64,000 bases of DNA. Origin: CAYPTB01 sp964413535 (GTDB taxonomy: Bacteria; Planctomycetota; UBA1135; GCA-002686595). Below are positions 23,772-32,389 of this stretch, piece by piece. The stretch covers positions 124,001 through 188,000 of the forward strand of contig CAYPTB010000027.1 in the NCBI GenBank assembly GCA_964413535.1, given 5' to 3'. The notes beneath the pieces were generated by a model. It was not told the DNA's origin, made no database searches, and saw only the letters and a list, made by a program, of their open reading frames with translations. Each line of letters starts with the position of its first letter. Within the stretch, counting starts at the first letter, position 1. Both the position numbers and the translations under genes were made by a program.

Positions 23772-25900
23772 TCGCGACCGCGCTCCCACGCGGGGAGCGG
23801 ATTGCCGCCCGGCGCCGGCACGCGCGTGTCGTAGAGGTAGACGGACCATCCCAGCCGCTCGAAGGGCTCGAACTCGGTCAGCCAGCCGTAGCGGTCCGCC
23901 GAGCGGTAGAGATCGACCACGTGCACGGCGACGATGCCCCGCGGTCGATCGCCGGCGCGCTGCACCCGCTCCAGGCCGAAGGAGCCCGGATCGCCCGGAG
24001 TGTACGCGTCGTAGTAGAGCCCGCCGGCCGCTTCGATCTCTTCGGCGTAGCGCGTGTAGAAACGCCCCGCGCTGCGCACGTCCTGACCCCAATCGTCGCC
24101 CATGACCGTCGTCCACGGGCCCCCCACGGGACCTCCGGCGAGCGCGTTGTAGTACATGAGCTCGTTCGGGAAGGTGAGCGCGGGCTCCGGCAGGAGCACC
24201 TGACCCTCGAGCGCCGCGGCGACGCACACGGCCGCGCCGAAGCGCGGGAAGCGCTGCACGGCTCCCGCCCCCCACAGGGCGAGGAAGGGGTACACGGGCA
24301 GGACGTACTTCACGCCGAGCAGCGCGTTGCCGCTCACGAACAGTGCGAACAGACAGAGGGGGAATCCGACCAGGCACGCGCAGCGCCAGCGCGTCCATGC
24401 ACCGCGCGGGCGCACGCACGCGAACAACCCCACGAGCACGAGCAACGAGAAGGCGAGCGGGTTCTTCACCGCCATGACGACGGGATAGTAGTGCGGCACC
24501 GGATTCCCGTCCTCGAACGCGTCGCTCGTGTCGAGGACGCGGCCGCGGAAGTACGTCCCGTGACCGCTCGCGGCGTGCTCGAGCTGGGAGTCGATCCCCT
24601 TGAACGCGGTGAGCAGCGGTATCGGCCGCATGTCGCCGAAGACGCCGCGCGTCAGGCGCTCGATCCAGGGCTTGCTGAACATCTCGCGGTCCCAATCGGC
24701 CGTGGCGTTGTTCTCGAACCAGGTCGTCCAGGCCTCGTCGCCCGCGAGCTCGATGCGCGCCAAACACGCCAGCACGGAGCGCTTCTCCGTCTCCGGTAGC
24801 GGCGCGCGGAGCACGGCGTCGAACGCGCGCCGCCGCAGCGCGCCGGGAGCGTCCTCGAGCACCGCCAACGTCGCGAGGGCTCCGCGCGCCCCTGCGTCGT
24901 CCTGCGCGAGGAGCGCGCCGAGCTCGTCGATCGCCGTCTCGAGGTCGAGCCCGCGCAACTTCGCGAGTCGCTCCGCGTCCAGTCCGGCCTCCTGCCCGGC
25001 CTCCACGAGCACGCTCGCCTTGGGCCACTTGGCTTCGAAACCCACCGGTCGATCGAGGTAGTTGCCGCGGCTCCACACCTGGGCGACGCTCTTCGCCTCG
25101 AAGCCGTAGCCCGCGGCGAACACGGACAGACCGACGATCCAGGTCCCAAGGAGCCAGCCCAGCGGCCGCGCCGAGCGCGCGCGCACGCATGCCGCGAGCG
25201 CGCACGCGAGCGTGAAGGGCACGAGCACGAGCGACGTGAACTTCGCGAGGTTCGCCAGACCGAAGGCCACGCCCGCGGCGAGGAGCCGCCTCCAGCGGAA
25301 ATCCGCGAAGAGGTCGGAGAAGCTCACCACCGCGAAGAACAGGAAGACGGTCAGCCCACCGTCGAGCGCGGCGAGGCGGCCATGGGCCAGGACGTTCGGA
25401 TCGAACGCGAACGCGCACAGCCCGAAGAAAGCCGCGCGCGGCGAGAAGAGGCGGCGCGCGACGCGGTAGACGGCGCCCCCGAGGACCGCCGTCAGCAGGC
25501 ACATCGGGATCCGCGCCAGGAACAGGTTCCGATCGATGTGCTCGCCGTTGAGCTGGAAGAACCACGTGCGCGGGAAGGCGACGAGCTCCAGCGCGCGGTC
25601 GCTCCACCACACGTCCGGCGCGAAGTGCAGCGGCAGCCCGACGAGGAATTTCACGAGCGGAGGGTGCTCCAGGTTCAAACCGAACTGGCCCGTCACCCAG
25701 TAGAGGTAGCCGCTCGCGATGTAATAGTGCTCGTCGTAGGTGGGGCCGACTCGCCAGGCTCCGACGAGCAGGAGGGCGAAGAAGATCGCCAGCACGACGC
25801 AGGCGCCTCGGTCCCAAGCGGAGAAGCGCGCGAGAAACGGCGCGCGCGCGTGAAGGAGGGAGCCGCGGACGGCCGATCCAGTCTGCGGTGCGGGCCCCAT
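23768..25900 (-). CDS. PMT/GT39-like membrane glycosyltransferase
   Basis: The ATG at 25900 with a weak GGACGGA upstream gives 710 residues; a GTG at 25990 would add 30 polar residues. Many membrane helices alternate with an outer loop: after helix 1 comes GPTYDEHYYIASGYLYW, whose Asp-Glu pair is the usual acidic site of GT-C enzymes, and then HPPLVKFLV. This matches the PMT/ArnT-like family that moves sugars from polyprenyl-phosphate carriers onto proteins or lipids outside the membrane. A large loop (about 320-470) and a soluble C-terminus (about 610-710) follow. Just upstream and divergent lies a polyprenol-phosphate-mannose-synthase-like gene, the classic donor-making partner. Confidence 0.8.
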   Translation of the reverse strand: MGPAPQTGSAVRGSLLHARAPFLARFSAWDRGACVVLAIFFALLLVGAWRVGPTYDEHYYIASGYLYWVTGQFGLNLEHPPLVKFLVGLPLHFAPDVWWSDRALELVAFPRTWFFQLNGEHIDRNLFLARIPMCLLTAVLGGAVYRVARRLFSPRAAFFGLCAFAFDPNVLAHGRLAALDGGLTVFLFFAVVSFSDLFADFRWRRLLAAGVAFGLANLAKFTSLVLVPFTLACALAACVRARSARPLGWLLGTWIVGLSVFAAGYGFEAKSVAQVWSRGNYLDRPVGFEAKWPKASVLVEAGQEAGLDAERLAKLRGLDLETAIDELGALLAQDDAGARGALATLAVLEDAPGALRRRAFDAVLRAPLPETEKRSVLACLARIELAGDEAWTTWFENNATADWDREMFSKPWIERLTRGVFGDMRPIPLLTAFKGIDSQLEHAASGHGTYFRGRVLDTSDAFEDGNPVPHYYPVVMAVKNPLAFSLLVLVGLFACVRPRGAWTRWRCACLVGFPLCLFALFVSGNALLGVKYVLPVYPFLALWGAGAVQRFPRFGAAVCVAAALEGQVLLPEPALTFPNELMYYNALAGGPVGGPWTTVMGDDWGQDVRSAGRFYTRYAEEIEAAGGLYYDAYTPGDPGSFGLERVQRAGDRPRGIVAVHVVDLYRSADRYGWLTEFEPFERLGWSVYLYDTRVPAPGGNPLPAWERGRE

Positions 25901-26043
25901 GACGTCGTTCCGTCCACCGCTCGTCGTGGCAGGACGCGCGAGGCCGAAGGCTCCGAGCAGTATACGAGCCGTCCTCGTGGGGCTCGACACGCCGTCGCCC
26001 GCGTTGCCGGTCCTTCGGAGCGATCGTAGACTCGCACGCCCGC

Positions 26044-26823
26044 ATGTCGTCCGTTGAAGGCCTCGTCGACGCGCGACTCGCCCCTGACGCGGCGGCGCTC
26101 TCGATCGTTTGCATGGTGCCGACCTACAACGAGGCGGAGAACGTCCTCCCCCTCGCGCGCGAGCTCCTCGCCCTGGGTCCGCGCGTCCGCGTCCTCTTCG
26201 TCGACGACGACTCGCCGGACGGCACGTGGAAGCTCGTCCGCGACGCGGCGCGCGACGAGCCGCGCCTCCACCTGCTGCACCGCACGGAGGAGCGCGGACG
26301 GGGATCGGCGGGGCGCGACGGCCTGGTGCGGGCCGTCGAGCTGGGCGCGGACCTGGTGGTCGAGATGGACGCCGACTTCTCGCACCACCCGCGCTTCGTC
26401 CCCATCCTGGTCGAGCGCATGCTCGCTCCGGGACCCGAGGTCGGGCTCGTCCTGGGCTCGCGCGGCGTGAGCGGGGGCAGCGACCGCGACCGGGGCTTCG
26501 CGCGACGCTCGATCACGAAGCTCGCCAACCTCTACATCCGCACGCTGCTGGGCGTCTCCGTGCGCGACTGCAACTCGGGATTCCGTTGCTGGAGGCCTTC
26601 GACCCTCGAGCGGATCCGCGTCGCCGACGCGTTCTCCGGGGGGCCCGTGATCGTCCAGGAGCTGCTCTTCAAGACGGCGCGCGCGGGAATCGCGATCGCG
26701 GAGGTCCCGATCGAGTTCGTCGACCGCGTGCGCGGCGACTCCACGCTGACCCTGCCCATCCTGTTGAAGGGCCTCGGCAGCGTCCTGCGCCTGCGCTGGA
26801 TGGCGCTCAGCGGGAGGCTCTAG
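26044..26823 (+). CDS. Polyprenol monophosphomannose synthase-like GT2 glycosyltransferase
   Basis: A 259-residue GT2 enzyme of the Dpm1/Ppm1 type, which makes polyprenyl-phosphate mannose (or another hexose) at the cytoplasmic face of the membrane. Visible motifs are VPTYNEAENV, VDDDSPDGT, MDADFSHHP (the metal-binding acidic triad), RSITKLANLYI and VRDCNSGFRCW. No C-terminal membrane helices are present, so it is of the soluble or peripheral class. It is divergent from the GT39-like transferase (143 bases apart), which probably uses its product, and is directly followed by a sulfatase-like gene without any gap. Confidence 0.88.
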   Translation: MSSVEGLVDARLAPDAAALSIVCMVPTYNEAENVLPLARELLALGPRVRVLFVDDDSPDGTWKLVRDAARDEPRLHLLHRTEERGRGSAGRDGLVRAVELGADLVVEMDADFSHHPRFVPILVERMLAPGPEVGLVLGSRGVSGGSDRDRGFARRSITKLANLYIRTLLGVSVRDCNSGFRCWRPSTLERIRVADAFSGGPVIVQELLFKTARAGIAIAEVPIEFVDRVRGDSTLTLPILLKGLGSVLRLRWMALSGRL

Positions 26824-27996
26824 GTGTCGCCCCGCGAGCGTCGGACGGAGGCCGTTGCGCGTGTGCTCGTGATCGCGCTCGCGCTCGCGGCGCCCGTCGT
26901 CTTCACCCTGCGCGCGGCGCGCATCCAGCCTCTCGAGAAGGCCCGACCCAAGGTGAAGTCCTCGGGACTGGTCGTCGTGACGACTTCGGTCTGGCCCGCG
27001 CTCCCAGGGGAGTCCGAACCTTCGATCGGCGAGCTCGCGCAGCGCGCGGCGCACGTGGATCAGTGCTACTCGCCATCACGCAGCCCGGCGGGCGCCGCCG
27101 CGAGCCTGTGGACCGGCCGCTATCCGATGCACCACGGCGTGAGCTCGAACCGCCTCGGGCTGCCCGAGGACGCGTGGACGCTCGCGCGCTCGGCCTCGTC
27201 CGCCGGCGCGCGCACGGCGGCCTTCCTCGAGGAGCCGTTCGTCTCGGTCACGGGCATCGGCGGTTTCGAGACGGTGGTCGAGGATCCGACGCTCGGTTTC
27301 GCAGGACTGGCGGAGCTCGCGAGCGCGTTCCTGGCCGAACACGCCGGCGAGCGCACGTGCCTGTGGCTGCACCTCGCGCGCCCCGGACCGGGTGCTCGCG
27401 ACCTCGCGCAGCTCCTCGACCGAGTCGGCGCGGCGATCACCGATCCCGTCATGCGCCTCACGACGATGTGGATCGTCACGGGCTTCGCCAGCAGTCCGCC
27501 GCGCTCTCCCCCCGGTCCCGGGTTCCGCTCGGCGGACGCGCAGGCGCGCGTGGACCTGTGGGCGGCGCTGCCGAGCGGCATCAACGCGCGCCACGAGGGA
27601 CAGGGTGCGGCGAGCCTCATCGACGTCGCCGGAGCGGTGTGCGAGATCCTCGCGCTCCCGCTCCCCGGCCCGCGCGACGCCTTCACGCAATCCGACGGGC
27701 GCGCGCTGGGACGGAACCTCGGCGGCGGCGGCGGCTACCCGTGGCTCTTCCTGGAGGACGAGCGCGGTTGGGTGCTGCGTTTCCGCGAGGGGCGCGTCGC
27801 GAGCGCGGACGAGACCAAGCTCGTCGCGGAGACGACGACCCGGCCCCAGACGGACGACGGCTTCGCCCCGGCTCCCCCCGATGAGGCGACGAAGCTCCTC
27901 GGTCAGTACGAACAGTTCCTGCGCCTGGTCCAGAAGGGCGCGCTCCCCGCCGTTTTGGTCCAGGCCGATCCGCGCTGGTCCGCGCTCGGCTGGTGA
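26824..27996 (+). CDS. Degenerate sulfatase-like membrane protein
   Basis: A GTG immediately after the preceding TAG gives 390 residues. Residues about 13-32 form one membrane helix. The rest follows the sulfatase plan in outline: VVVTTSVWP (where active enzymes have VTxDT-type metal Asp), SPAGAAASLWTGRYPMHHGV (the place of the C/S-x-P-S-R nucleophile motif) and a C-terminal part resembling the sulfatase end. The first metal Asp is replaced and the nucleophile motif is shifted and altered, so catalysis looks unlikely. It may be a pseudoenzyme binding a glycan or partner. Being co-translated with the Dpm1-like gene, it may belong to the same surface-modification set. Confidence 0.65.
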   Translation: MSPRERRTEAVARVLVIALALAAPVVFTLRAARIQPLEKARPKVKSSGLVVVTTSVWPALPGESEPSIGELAQRAAHVDQCYSPSRSPAGAAASLWTGRYPMHHGVSSNRLGLPEDAWTLARSASSAGARTAAFLEEPFVSVTGIGGFETVVEDPTLGFAGLAELASAFLAEHAGERTCLWLHLARPGPGARDLAQLLDRVGAAITDPVMRLTTMWIVTGFASSPPRSPPGPGFRSADAQARVDLWAALPSGINARHEGQGAASLIDVAGAVCEILALPLPGPRDAFTQSDGRALGRNLGGGGGYPWLFLEDERGWVLRFREGRVASADETKLVAETTTRPQTDDGFAPAPPDEATKLLGQYEQFLRLVQKGALPAVLVQADPRWSALGW

Positions 27997-28004
27997 CCCC
28001 CGAG

Positions 28005-28919
28005 TCAGTGGCGCTCGGCCACGGTCGCCTCCGTGACGCGCCGGCCGCGCAGCCCGTCCAGGATTCCGCGCCCCTTCGCGACGACCGCGCGCGCACGCCC
28101 GCGGAAGAGCCCGGCGCACCACACGAACGGCAGCGAGAGAACGTCGAACACGAGGAAGCGCAGCCAGCGCGAAGGCGTGCCGTGGCGCCGCAGGAACCAC
28201 ACGGTGTTGACCCCCACCATGTACTTGCGCAGCACGTTGTAGCCGCCGCCCGTCGAATAGCCGGCGGCATGGTGCGCGGCTGCTTCTCCGACGCACGCGA
28301 CGCCGAAGCCCTCGTACGAGGCGCGCACGCAGAAGTCGAGGTCCTCGTGGTAGGCGAAGAACGCGCCGTCCAGGAGACCGATGGTCTCGAACACCTCGCG
28401 TCGGACGAGCATGACGGCGCCGATCACGTAGTCGACCGCGAACGTGCGGCGGAAGGTCGGTCCGTCCTTCGCACCGTGTCCGACGAGCGTGGAGAGATTC
28501 TGGCGGAAGGTGAGCTTCCCGCCCGCCGCCCACACGACGTCGGGGCGCTCCTTGTACAGGACGCGCGGGCCCACGATGCCGAGGCGCGGATCGCGCTCGA
28601 AGGCGACCAGGAGCCGCGCCACGCACGAGGGATCCAGCACGGCGTCGTTGTTGACGAGCATCACGAAGTCGGCGCCCCGCGCCAGCGCGACGTCGATCGC
28701 CTGGTTGTTCCCGTCGCCGTAGCCGCGGTTCGTGTCGTTCACGAGGAACACGAGGTCCGGGTGGAGCTCGCGCACACGTTCGAGCGAGCCGTCGCGCGAA
28801 GCGTTGTCGACGAAGTAGATCCAGGTCGGCTCGATTCCCTCCGCGAGCAGCGAGCCGATACACGCCAGGTTCTCGTCCCCGCCGTTCCAGTTGACGACGA
28901 CCGCGGCGACGCTCGGCAC
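28005..28919 (-). CDS. GT2 family glycosyltransferase
   Basis: A GTG at 28919 overlapping the xseA stop by one base gives 304 residues. The GT2 (GT-A fold) marks are VVVNWNGGDENL at the start, FVDNASRDGS, LVNNDAVLDP (metal-binding DxD-like) and FFAYHEDLDFCVRA. These fit the WcaE/rhamnosyltransferase-like group that adds sugars to surface polysaccharides from nucleotide donors at the inner face of the membrane. The C-terminal part (about 255-290) has a hydrophobic segment likely to touch the membrane. Its position after xseA is unusual; it is convergent with the sulfatase-like gene and not linked to other sugar genes nearby. Confidence 0.82.
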   Translation of the reverse strand: MPSVAAVVVNWNGGDENLACIGSLLAEGIEPTWIYFVDNASRDGSLERVRELHPDLVFLVNDTNRGYGDGNNQAIDVALARGADFVMLVNNDAVLDPSCVARLLVAFERDPRLGIVGPRVLYKERPDVVWAAGGKLTFRQNLSTLVGHGAKDGPTFRRTFAVDYVIGAVMLVRREVFETIGLLDGAFFAYHEDLDFCVRASYEGFGVACVGEAAAHHAAGYSTGGGYNVLRKYMVGVNTVWFLRRHGTPSRWLRFLVFDVLSLPFVWCAGLFRGRARAVVAKGRGILDGLRGRRVTEATVAERH

Positions 28920-30436
28920 TAGGGCTCTTCGGCCCCCGGCCGGACGCTCTCGACGCGTGACACGACGCTGCCCTGCGCGAGCCGCGTCTCGAGCCGCTCT
29001 CCCGCGCTCACCCGACTCGCATCCAAGAGGGCCCCCCCGCCCTCGCGGGTCGTGATCGAGTAGCCGCGCGACAGGACCGCGAGCGGGGAAGTGGCCTCGA
29101 GCGAGCGCGCCCCGAGCGCCAGGCGCCGCTCGCGCGCGGCGAGCACGTCCGCGCCGCGCGCGACGAGCCGCCCGCCGACCAGCGCGAGTCGCGCGCGAGC
29201 GGCCGCGAGCCGTCGCGCGGGCGCGTGGCGCTCGAGGGCCAGGCGCGCGGCCGCCGCACGCGCGCGCGCGCGCTCGAGGATCCGGTTGGAGGCGAGCGTG
29301 AGCCGTGCGCGCGTCTGTGCGAGGGCGTGGAGGCGGTGCGCGGCGATCGCGGTCGGGTCGCGCAACACGCGGGCTCGCGCCAGGCGGCCGAGGCGCTCGA
29401 CGCGCGCGCAGAGCGCCTGGTCGGCCGCCTCGACGAGACGGTTGCCGGCGCGCTCGATCCGCAGGAGGAGCGCGCGCCGATCGGGAACGATGGTCTGCGC
29501 GGCGTCCGTGGGAGTGTGCGCGCGGTGGTCGGCGACGAAGTCCGACAGGCTCGTGTCCTTCTCGTGTCCCACGGCGGAGATGACCGGAACGCCCGCGGCG
29601 AAGATGGCCTCCGCCACCTCGCGCTCGTTGAAGCCCCACAGGTCCTCGAGCGAGCCGCCGCCGCGCATCACGACGATCACGTCGACGCCGCTCGCGTCGA
29701 GACGGCGGATGGCGCGGGCGACGTCGCGCGCGCAGTCGGCTCCCTGCACGGCCGCATGGCACAGGCGCAGCGGGTAGAGCGGCCAGCGCTGGCTGCGCGT
29801 GCGCAGGAAGTCGCTGAGCGCCGCCCCGTCGCGGCTCGTGACGATGCCGATCACGCGCGGCAGCGTCGGAAGCGGACGCGCGCGGCCGAACCAACCCTTC
29901 GCCGAGAGCTCAGCCTTCAGCTCCTCGAGCCGGACGAGCAGCGCGCCGAGCCCGAGCGGCTCGATCCTGTCCACGGCGAGCTTGTAGCGCCCGTGCGGTC
30001 CGTAGACGTCGAGCGCGCCGTGCACGAGCACCTGCATGCCGTCCGCCGGCTTCGCGCGCAGTGCGCGCTCGGCCTGGCTCTTCCACACGACGCACGACAC
30101 GAGCGCGCCCGCGTCCTTGAGGTCGAAGTAGACGTGTCCCGAGCTCGTGCGCTTCAGGGCCGAGATCTCGCCCTCGACGCGCACGCGCCCGAGCCCGACG
30201 AGGCTCCCCGCGATCGCGCGCGTGAGCTCCGTGACGGTCCAGGCCGGCGCCGCCGCCGCGTCCGGCGCGGGAGCGGCTTCCAACGGAGCGTGCGCGCCGG
30301 AATCGGCCGTGCCCCCCGCGTTCGCCCGCTCGGGCTCGGGCACGACCGGCGCTCTCCCGCCCGCGGGGGCAAGGGGTCGCCGAGCGGCCGAGCGCCGGAT
30401 GTCGGAGGCCGAAAAGGGCAAGTCCTCCTGCGCCAT
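28919..30436 (-). CDS. xseA: Exodeoxyribonuclease VII large subunit
   Basis: XseA, with XseB, degrades single-stranded DNA. The 505-residue product has an OB-fold near residues 70-160 (VEGEISALKRTSSGHVYFDLKD), the catalytic domain with IGIVTSRDGAALSDFL, VIVVMRGGGSLEDLWGFNE, VISAVGHEKDTSLSDFVADHRA and TPTDAAQ (about 190-340), and a long helical coiled-coil region before a C-terminal beta strand set with SRGYSI. A 60-residue Pro/Ala-rich N-terminal extension is unlike the E. coli protein (456 residues). xseB is not in the window. The ATG at 30436 follows a promoter-sized gap of 94 bases. Its stop overlaps the GT2 start. Confidence 0.93.
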   Translation of the reverse strand: MAQEDLPFSASDIRRSAARRPLAPAGGRAPVVPEPERANAGGTADSGAHAPLEAAPAPDAAAAPAWTVTELTRAIAGSLVGLGRVRVEGEISALKRTSSGHVYFDLKDAGALVSCVVWKSQAERALRAKPADGMQVLVHGALDVYGPHGRYKLAVDRIEPLGLGALLVRLEELKAELSAKGWFGRARPLPTLPRVIGIVTSRDGAALSDFLRTRSQRWPLYPLRLCHAAVQGADCARDVARAIRRLDASGVDVIVVMRGGGSLEDLWGFNEREVAEAIFAAGVPVISAVGHEKDTSLSDFVADHRAHTPTDAAQTIVPDRRALLLRIERAGNRLVEAADQALCARVERLGRLARARVLRDPTAIAAHRLHALAQTRARLTLASNRILERARARAAAARLALERHAPARRLAAARARLALVGGRLVARGADVLAARERRLALGARSLEATSPLAVLSRGYSITTREGGGALLDASRVSAGERLETRLAQGSVVSRVESVRPGAEEP

Positions 30437-30530
30437 GGCGCCCCTTATCGCCGTGGGCCGGCGGACGGTCAACGACACGGGCGATTCCGCGGGCGACGCG
30501 CGGCCCTTGCCGTCGCGTCGGAAGCCCGCG

Positions 30531-31691
30531 CTACTGCCCTCGCGGACCGTCGGCGGCGGGCTCCACGAGCCCGGGCAAGTTCGCGGCCTCCCAGGCCGCG
30601 CGGCGCGCGCGGGGCAGGAAGATCCGATAGCGACCGTCGAGGAACGGCGCGCGCGCGTCGCCGCGCATGCTGACGCCGTTCTCGAGCACGAGCTGCACGC
30701 CCTCGCCCAGCCAGGCGAGCGACAGCGAATCCGCGAACAGGTGCCGCAGCGTCCGGCCGTCGCGATCACGCACGGCGACGTGCACGTCGCGCAGCACCCC
30801 TCCGCGCACCCCGCCCACGTGCCGCAGACGGAAGACCTCGCCCGTGGCGTCTTCCTCGAGCAGCCGATTGAGCGAAGCCTGGAGCTGCCCGAGATCGAAG
30901 CCTGCGTCGTCGGGGCCGACGGGATCCCGGTCGACGGCGAAGAGCTCGGGCAGCGCGGCGCGGAAGGGCGCCGGGTCGACGCCGGGCAGCAGGATGCGGC
31001 GCACGCCGTGCTTGAAGGGAACGCTCTCTCCCGCGTGGCTCTCGCTGCCCTCTTCGAGCACGAGCGTGACGACGCGTCCGCTCGCGCTGCCCTCGAGCCG
31101 CAAGCGTTCGGCGAAAAGGCCGCCGGAGAGCCGGCCGCGGTCGTCGACCAGACGGAAGACCACCGGACCGATCCACCCGTCGTCGAGGAGTCCGATGTCG
31201 AGCAGATCGAGGCCGTGCACCCACTCCGCCGCGAGCAGCGCGCGCAGGGTGCGCTGCATGGTCGCGCTGCGCTCCACGCGCGCCGAGTCCTCGGCGGACT
31301 CGGGGGGTGTTACCTCGGGCGCGGACTCGAGCTTCCCCGGCTCGTCGGAGAGGAGCTCGCGCACGAACCGACCGCCGGGACCGTCGGGGGCGAGCGTCGC
31401 CACGGCGCTCGTGAAGTCGAGGAAGTTCATCTCGCGCTCGAGGCGCTCCGATTGGACGAGGCCGAGCTCGGTCTCGAGCTCGCGCACGTGGCCTTCGAGC
31501 TCGGCGATGCGCCCACGCTCGCGCGCGAGGTCGTCCGCGCTCTGGGCGCGAACCGCCGCGAGCTCCGCCTCGAGACTCCGAACCCTGGCGTTCGCGGGAG
31601 CCGCGCGCGCTCCCGCGCGCACGAGCGCGTATCCGCCGGCGAGAAGGCCGAGGAGCGCGACGGCCGCCGCGCAGCGCCGCCACCCCCTCAT
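30531..31691 (-). CDS. Membrane-anchored coiled-coil protein of unknown function
   Basis: The ATG at 31691 overlaps the stop of the upstream gene (ATGA) and gives 386 residues. An N-terminal hydrophobic helix (about 8-25) is followed by a coiled coil (about 38-85: RSLEAELAAVRAQ and RIAELEGHVRELETELG). Then come about 280 residues with two similar halves, each with a VVFRLVDDRGRLSG/VHVAVRDRDGRTL strand pair and a VTLVLEEGSE/VQLVLENGVS strand, then GVRRILLPG/GRYRIFLPR. This internal duplication suggests two copies of a small beta domain. No family recognised. It is the last of three overlapping genes coding for envelope proteins. Confidence 0.66.
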   Translation of the reverse strand: MRGWRRCAAAVALLGLLAGGYALVRAGARAAPANARVRSLEAELAAVRAQSADDLARERGRIAELEGHVRELETELGLVQSERLEREMNFLDFTSAVATLAPDGPGGRFVRELLSDEPGKLESAPEVTPPESAEDSARVERSATMQRTLRALLAAEWVHGLDLLDIGLLDDGWIGPVVFRLVDDRGRLSGGLFAERLRLEGSASGRVVTLVLEEGSESHAGESVPFKHGVRRILLPGVDPAPFRAALPELFAVDRDPVGPDDAGFDLGQLQASLNRLLEEDATGEVFRLRHVGGVRGGVLRDVHVAVRDRDGRTLRHLFADSLSLAWLGEGVQLVLENGVSMRGDARAPFLDGRYRIFLPRARRAAWEAANLPGLVEPAADGPRGQ

Positions 31692-32389
31692 CGCTCGCTC
31701 GGCTCCAGGCCGCTTTGCTGCTCGGCATCCGCCGGTTGTGCCCCGAGGCGCGCGAGGTGGCGCGGCAGCGATCCGCACGCGACCTCCTCGGGGACGAGCG
31801 CGCAGGTCGTGCGCGCACCCGAGCCGAAGTCGACCGCGAGCTCCGGCTCGCCCTCCGGAGGTCGCCCCCACAACAGGATCGAGCGCGTCCCGTCTGCGAG
31901 GCGCGCCCCGCCGGCGCCGAGGAGCGCGCGCAGGGGATCGATCGCGCCCGGCTCTCGCGACTCGTTCAGCCAGTCGGCGAGCGGAGCGAGGGCCTGGCCG
32001 CGACCGTCTTCCACCGCCGCGCCGTCCACGCGCACGGCCTCGAGTCCAGAGAGCTCGAGCCGCCAGGGCTCGCCGGAGGGCAGCGCGAAGCGGCGCGCGA
32101 GGACCTCTGCTTCGTGCGCCTGCAGCGGGGCCTCGCCGTGCAGGGGACCCAGGCGCACGAGGACGCGCTGCTCCCCATGCTCCCCATGGTCGAACTCGAC
32201 GGTGAAGACACGCACCGCATCCGAGGACTTGGTCTCCGCCAACGGCGCCGCCGCTCGTCCGGACTCGCCGCGCACCGCGAGGAAGGTCGCCGCCGCGACC
32301 AGGACGAGCGCGGGGACGAGCAGCAGCCAGCTCAGGGCCTGAGCTCGTCCCAGTCGTCGCGCTCGTGCTTGTTCCAGAATCGCTGCCAC
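31688..32389 (-). CDS. Membrane-anchored protein of unknown function
   Basis: The best start is a GTG at 32389, which overlaps the end of the upstream HEAT-like gene by 58 bases; no later start keeps the membrane helix. The 233-residue product has a basic leader, one helix (about 22-42), then a soluble region with VRVFTVEFDHGEHGEQRVLVRLG and a pattern of short beta strands resembling the repeat domain of its downstream neighbour (ILLWGRPPEGEPELAVDFGSG). The two may form a complex facing the periplasm. No motif points to an enzyme. Confidence 0.6.
   Translation of the reverse strand: MAAILEQARARRLGRAQALSWLLLVPALVLVAAATFLAVRGESGRAAAPLAETKSSDAVRVFTVEFDHGEHGEQRVLVRLGPLHGEAPLQAHEAEVLARRFALPSGEPWRLELSGLEAVRVDGAAVEDGRGQALAPLADWLNESREPGAIDPLRALLGAGGARLADGTRSILLWGRPPEGEPELAVDFGSGARTTCALVPEEVACGSLPRHLARLGAQPADAEQQSGLEPSER

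Noticed and set aside
22323..26114. A 1263-codon open frame on the minus strand.
   Set aside because: Its last part is the sulfatase-like gene, but the first 780 codons run out of frame with the GT39-like gene and have no protein-like composition.
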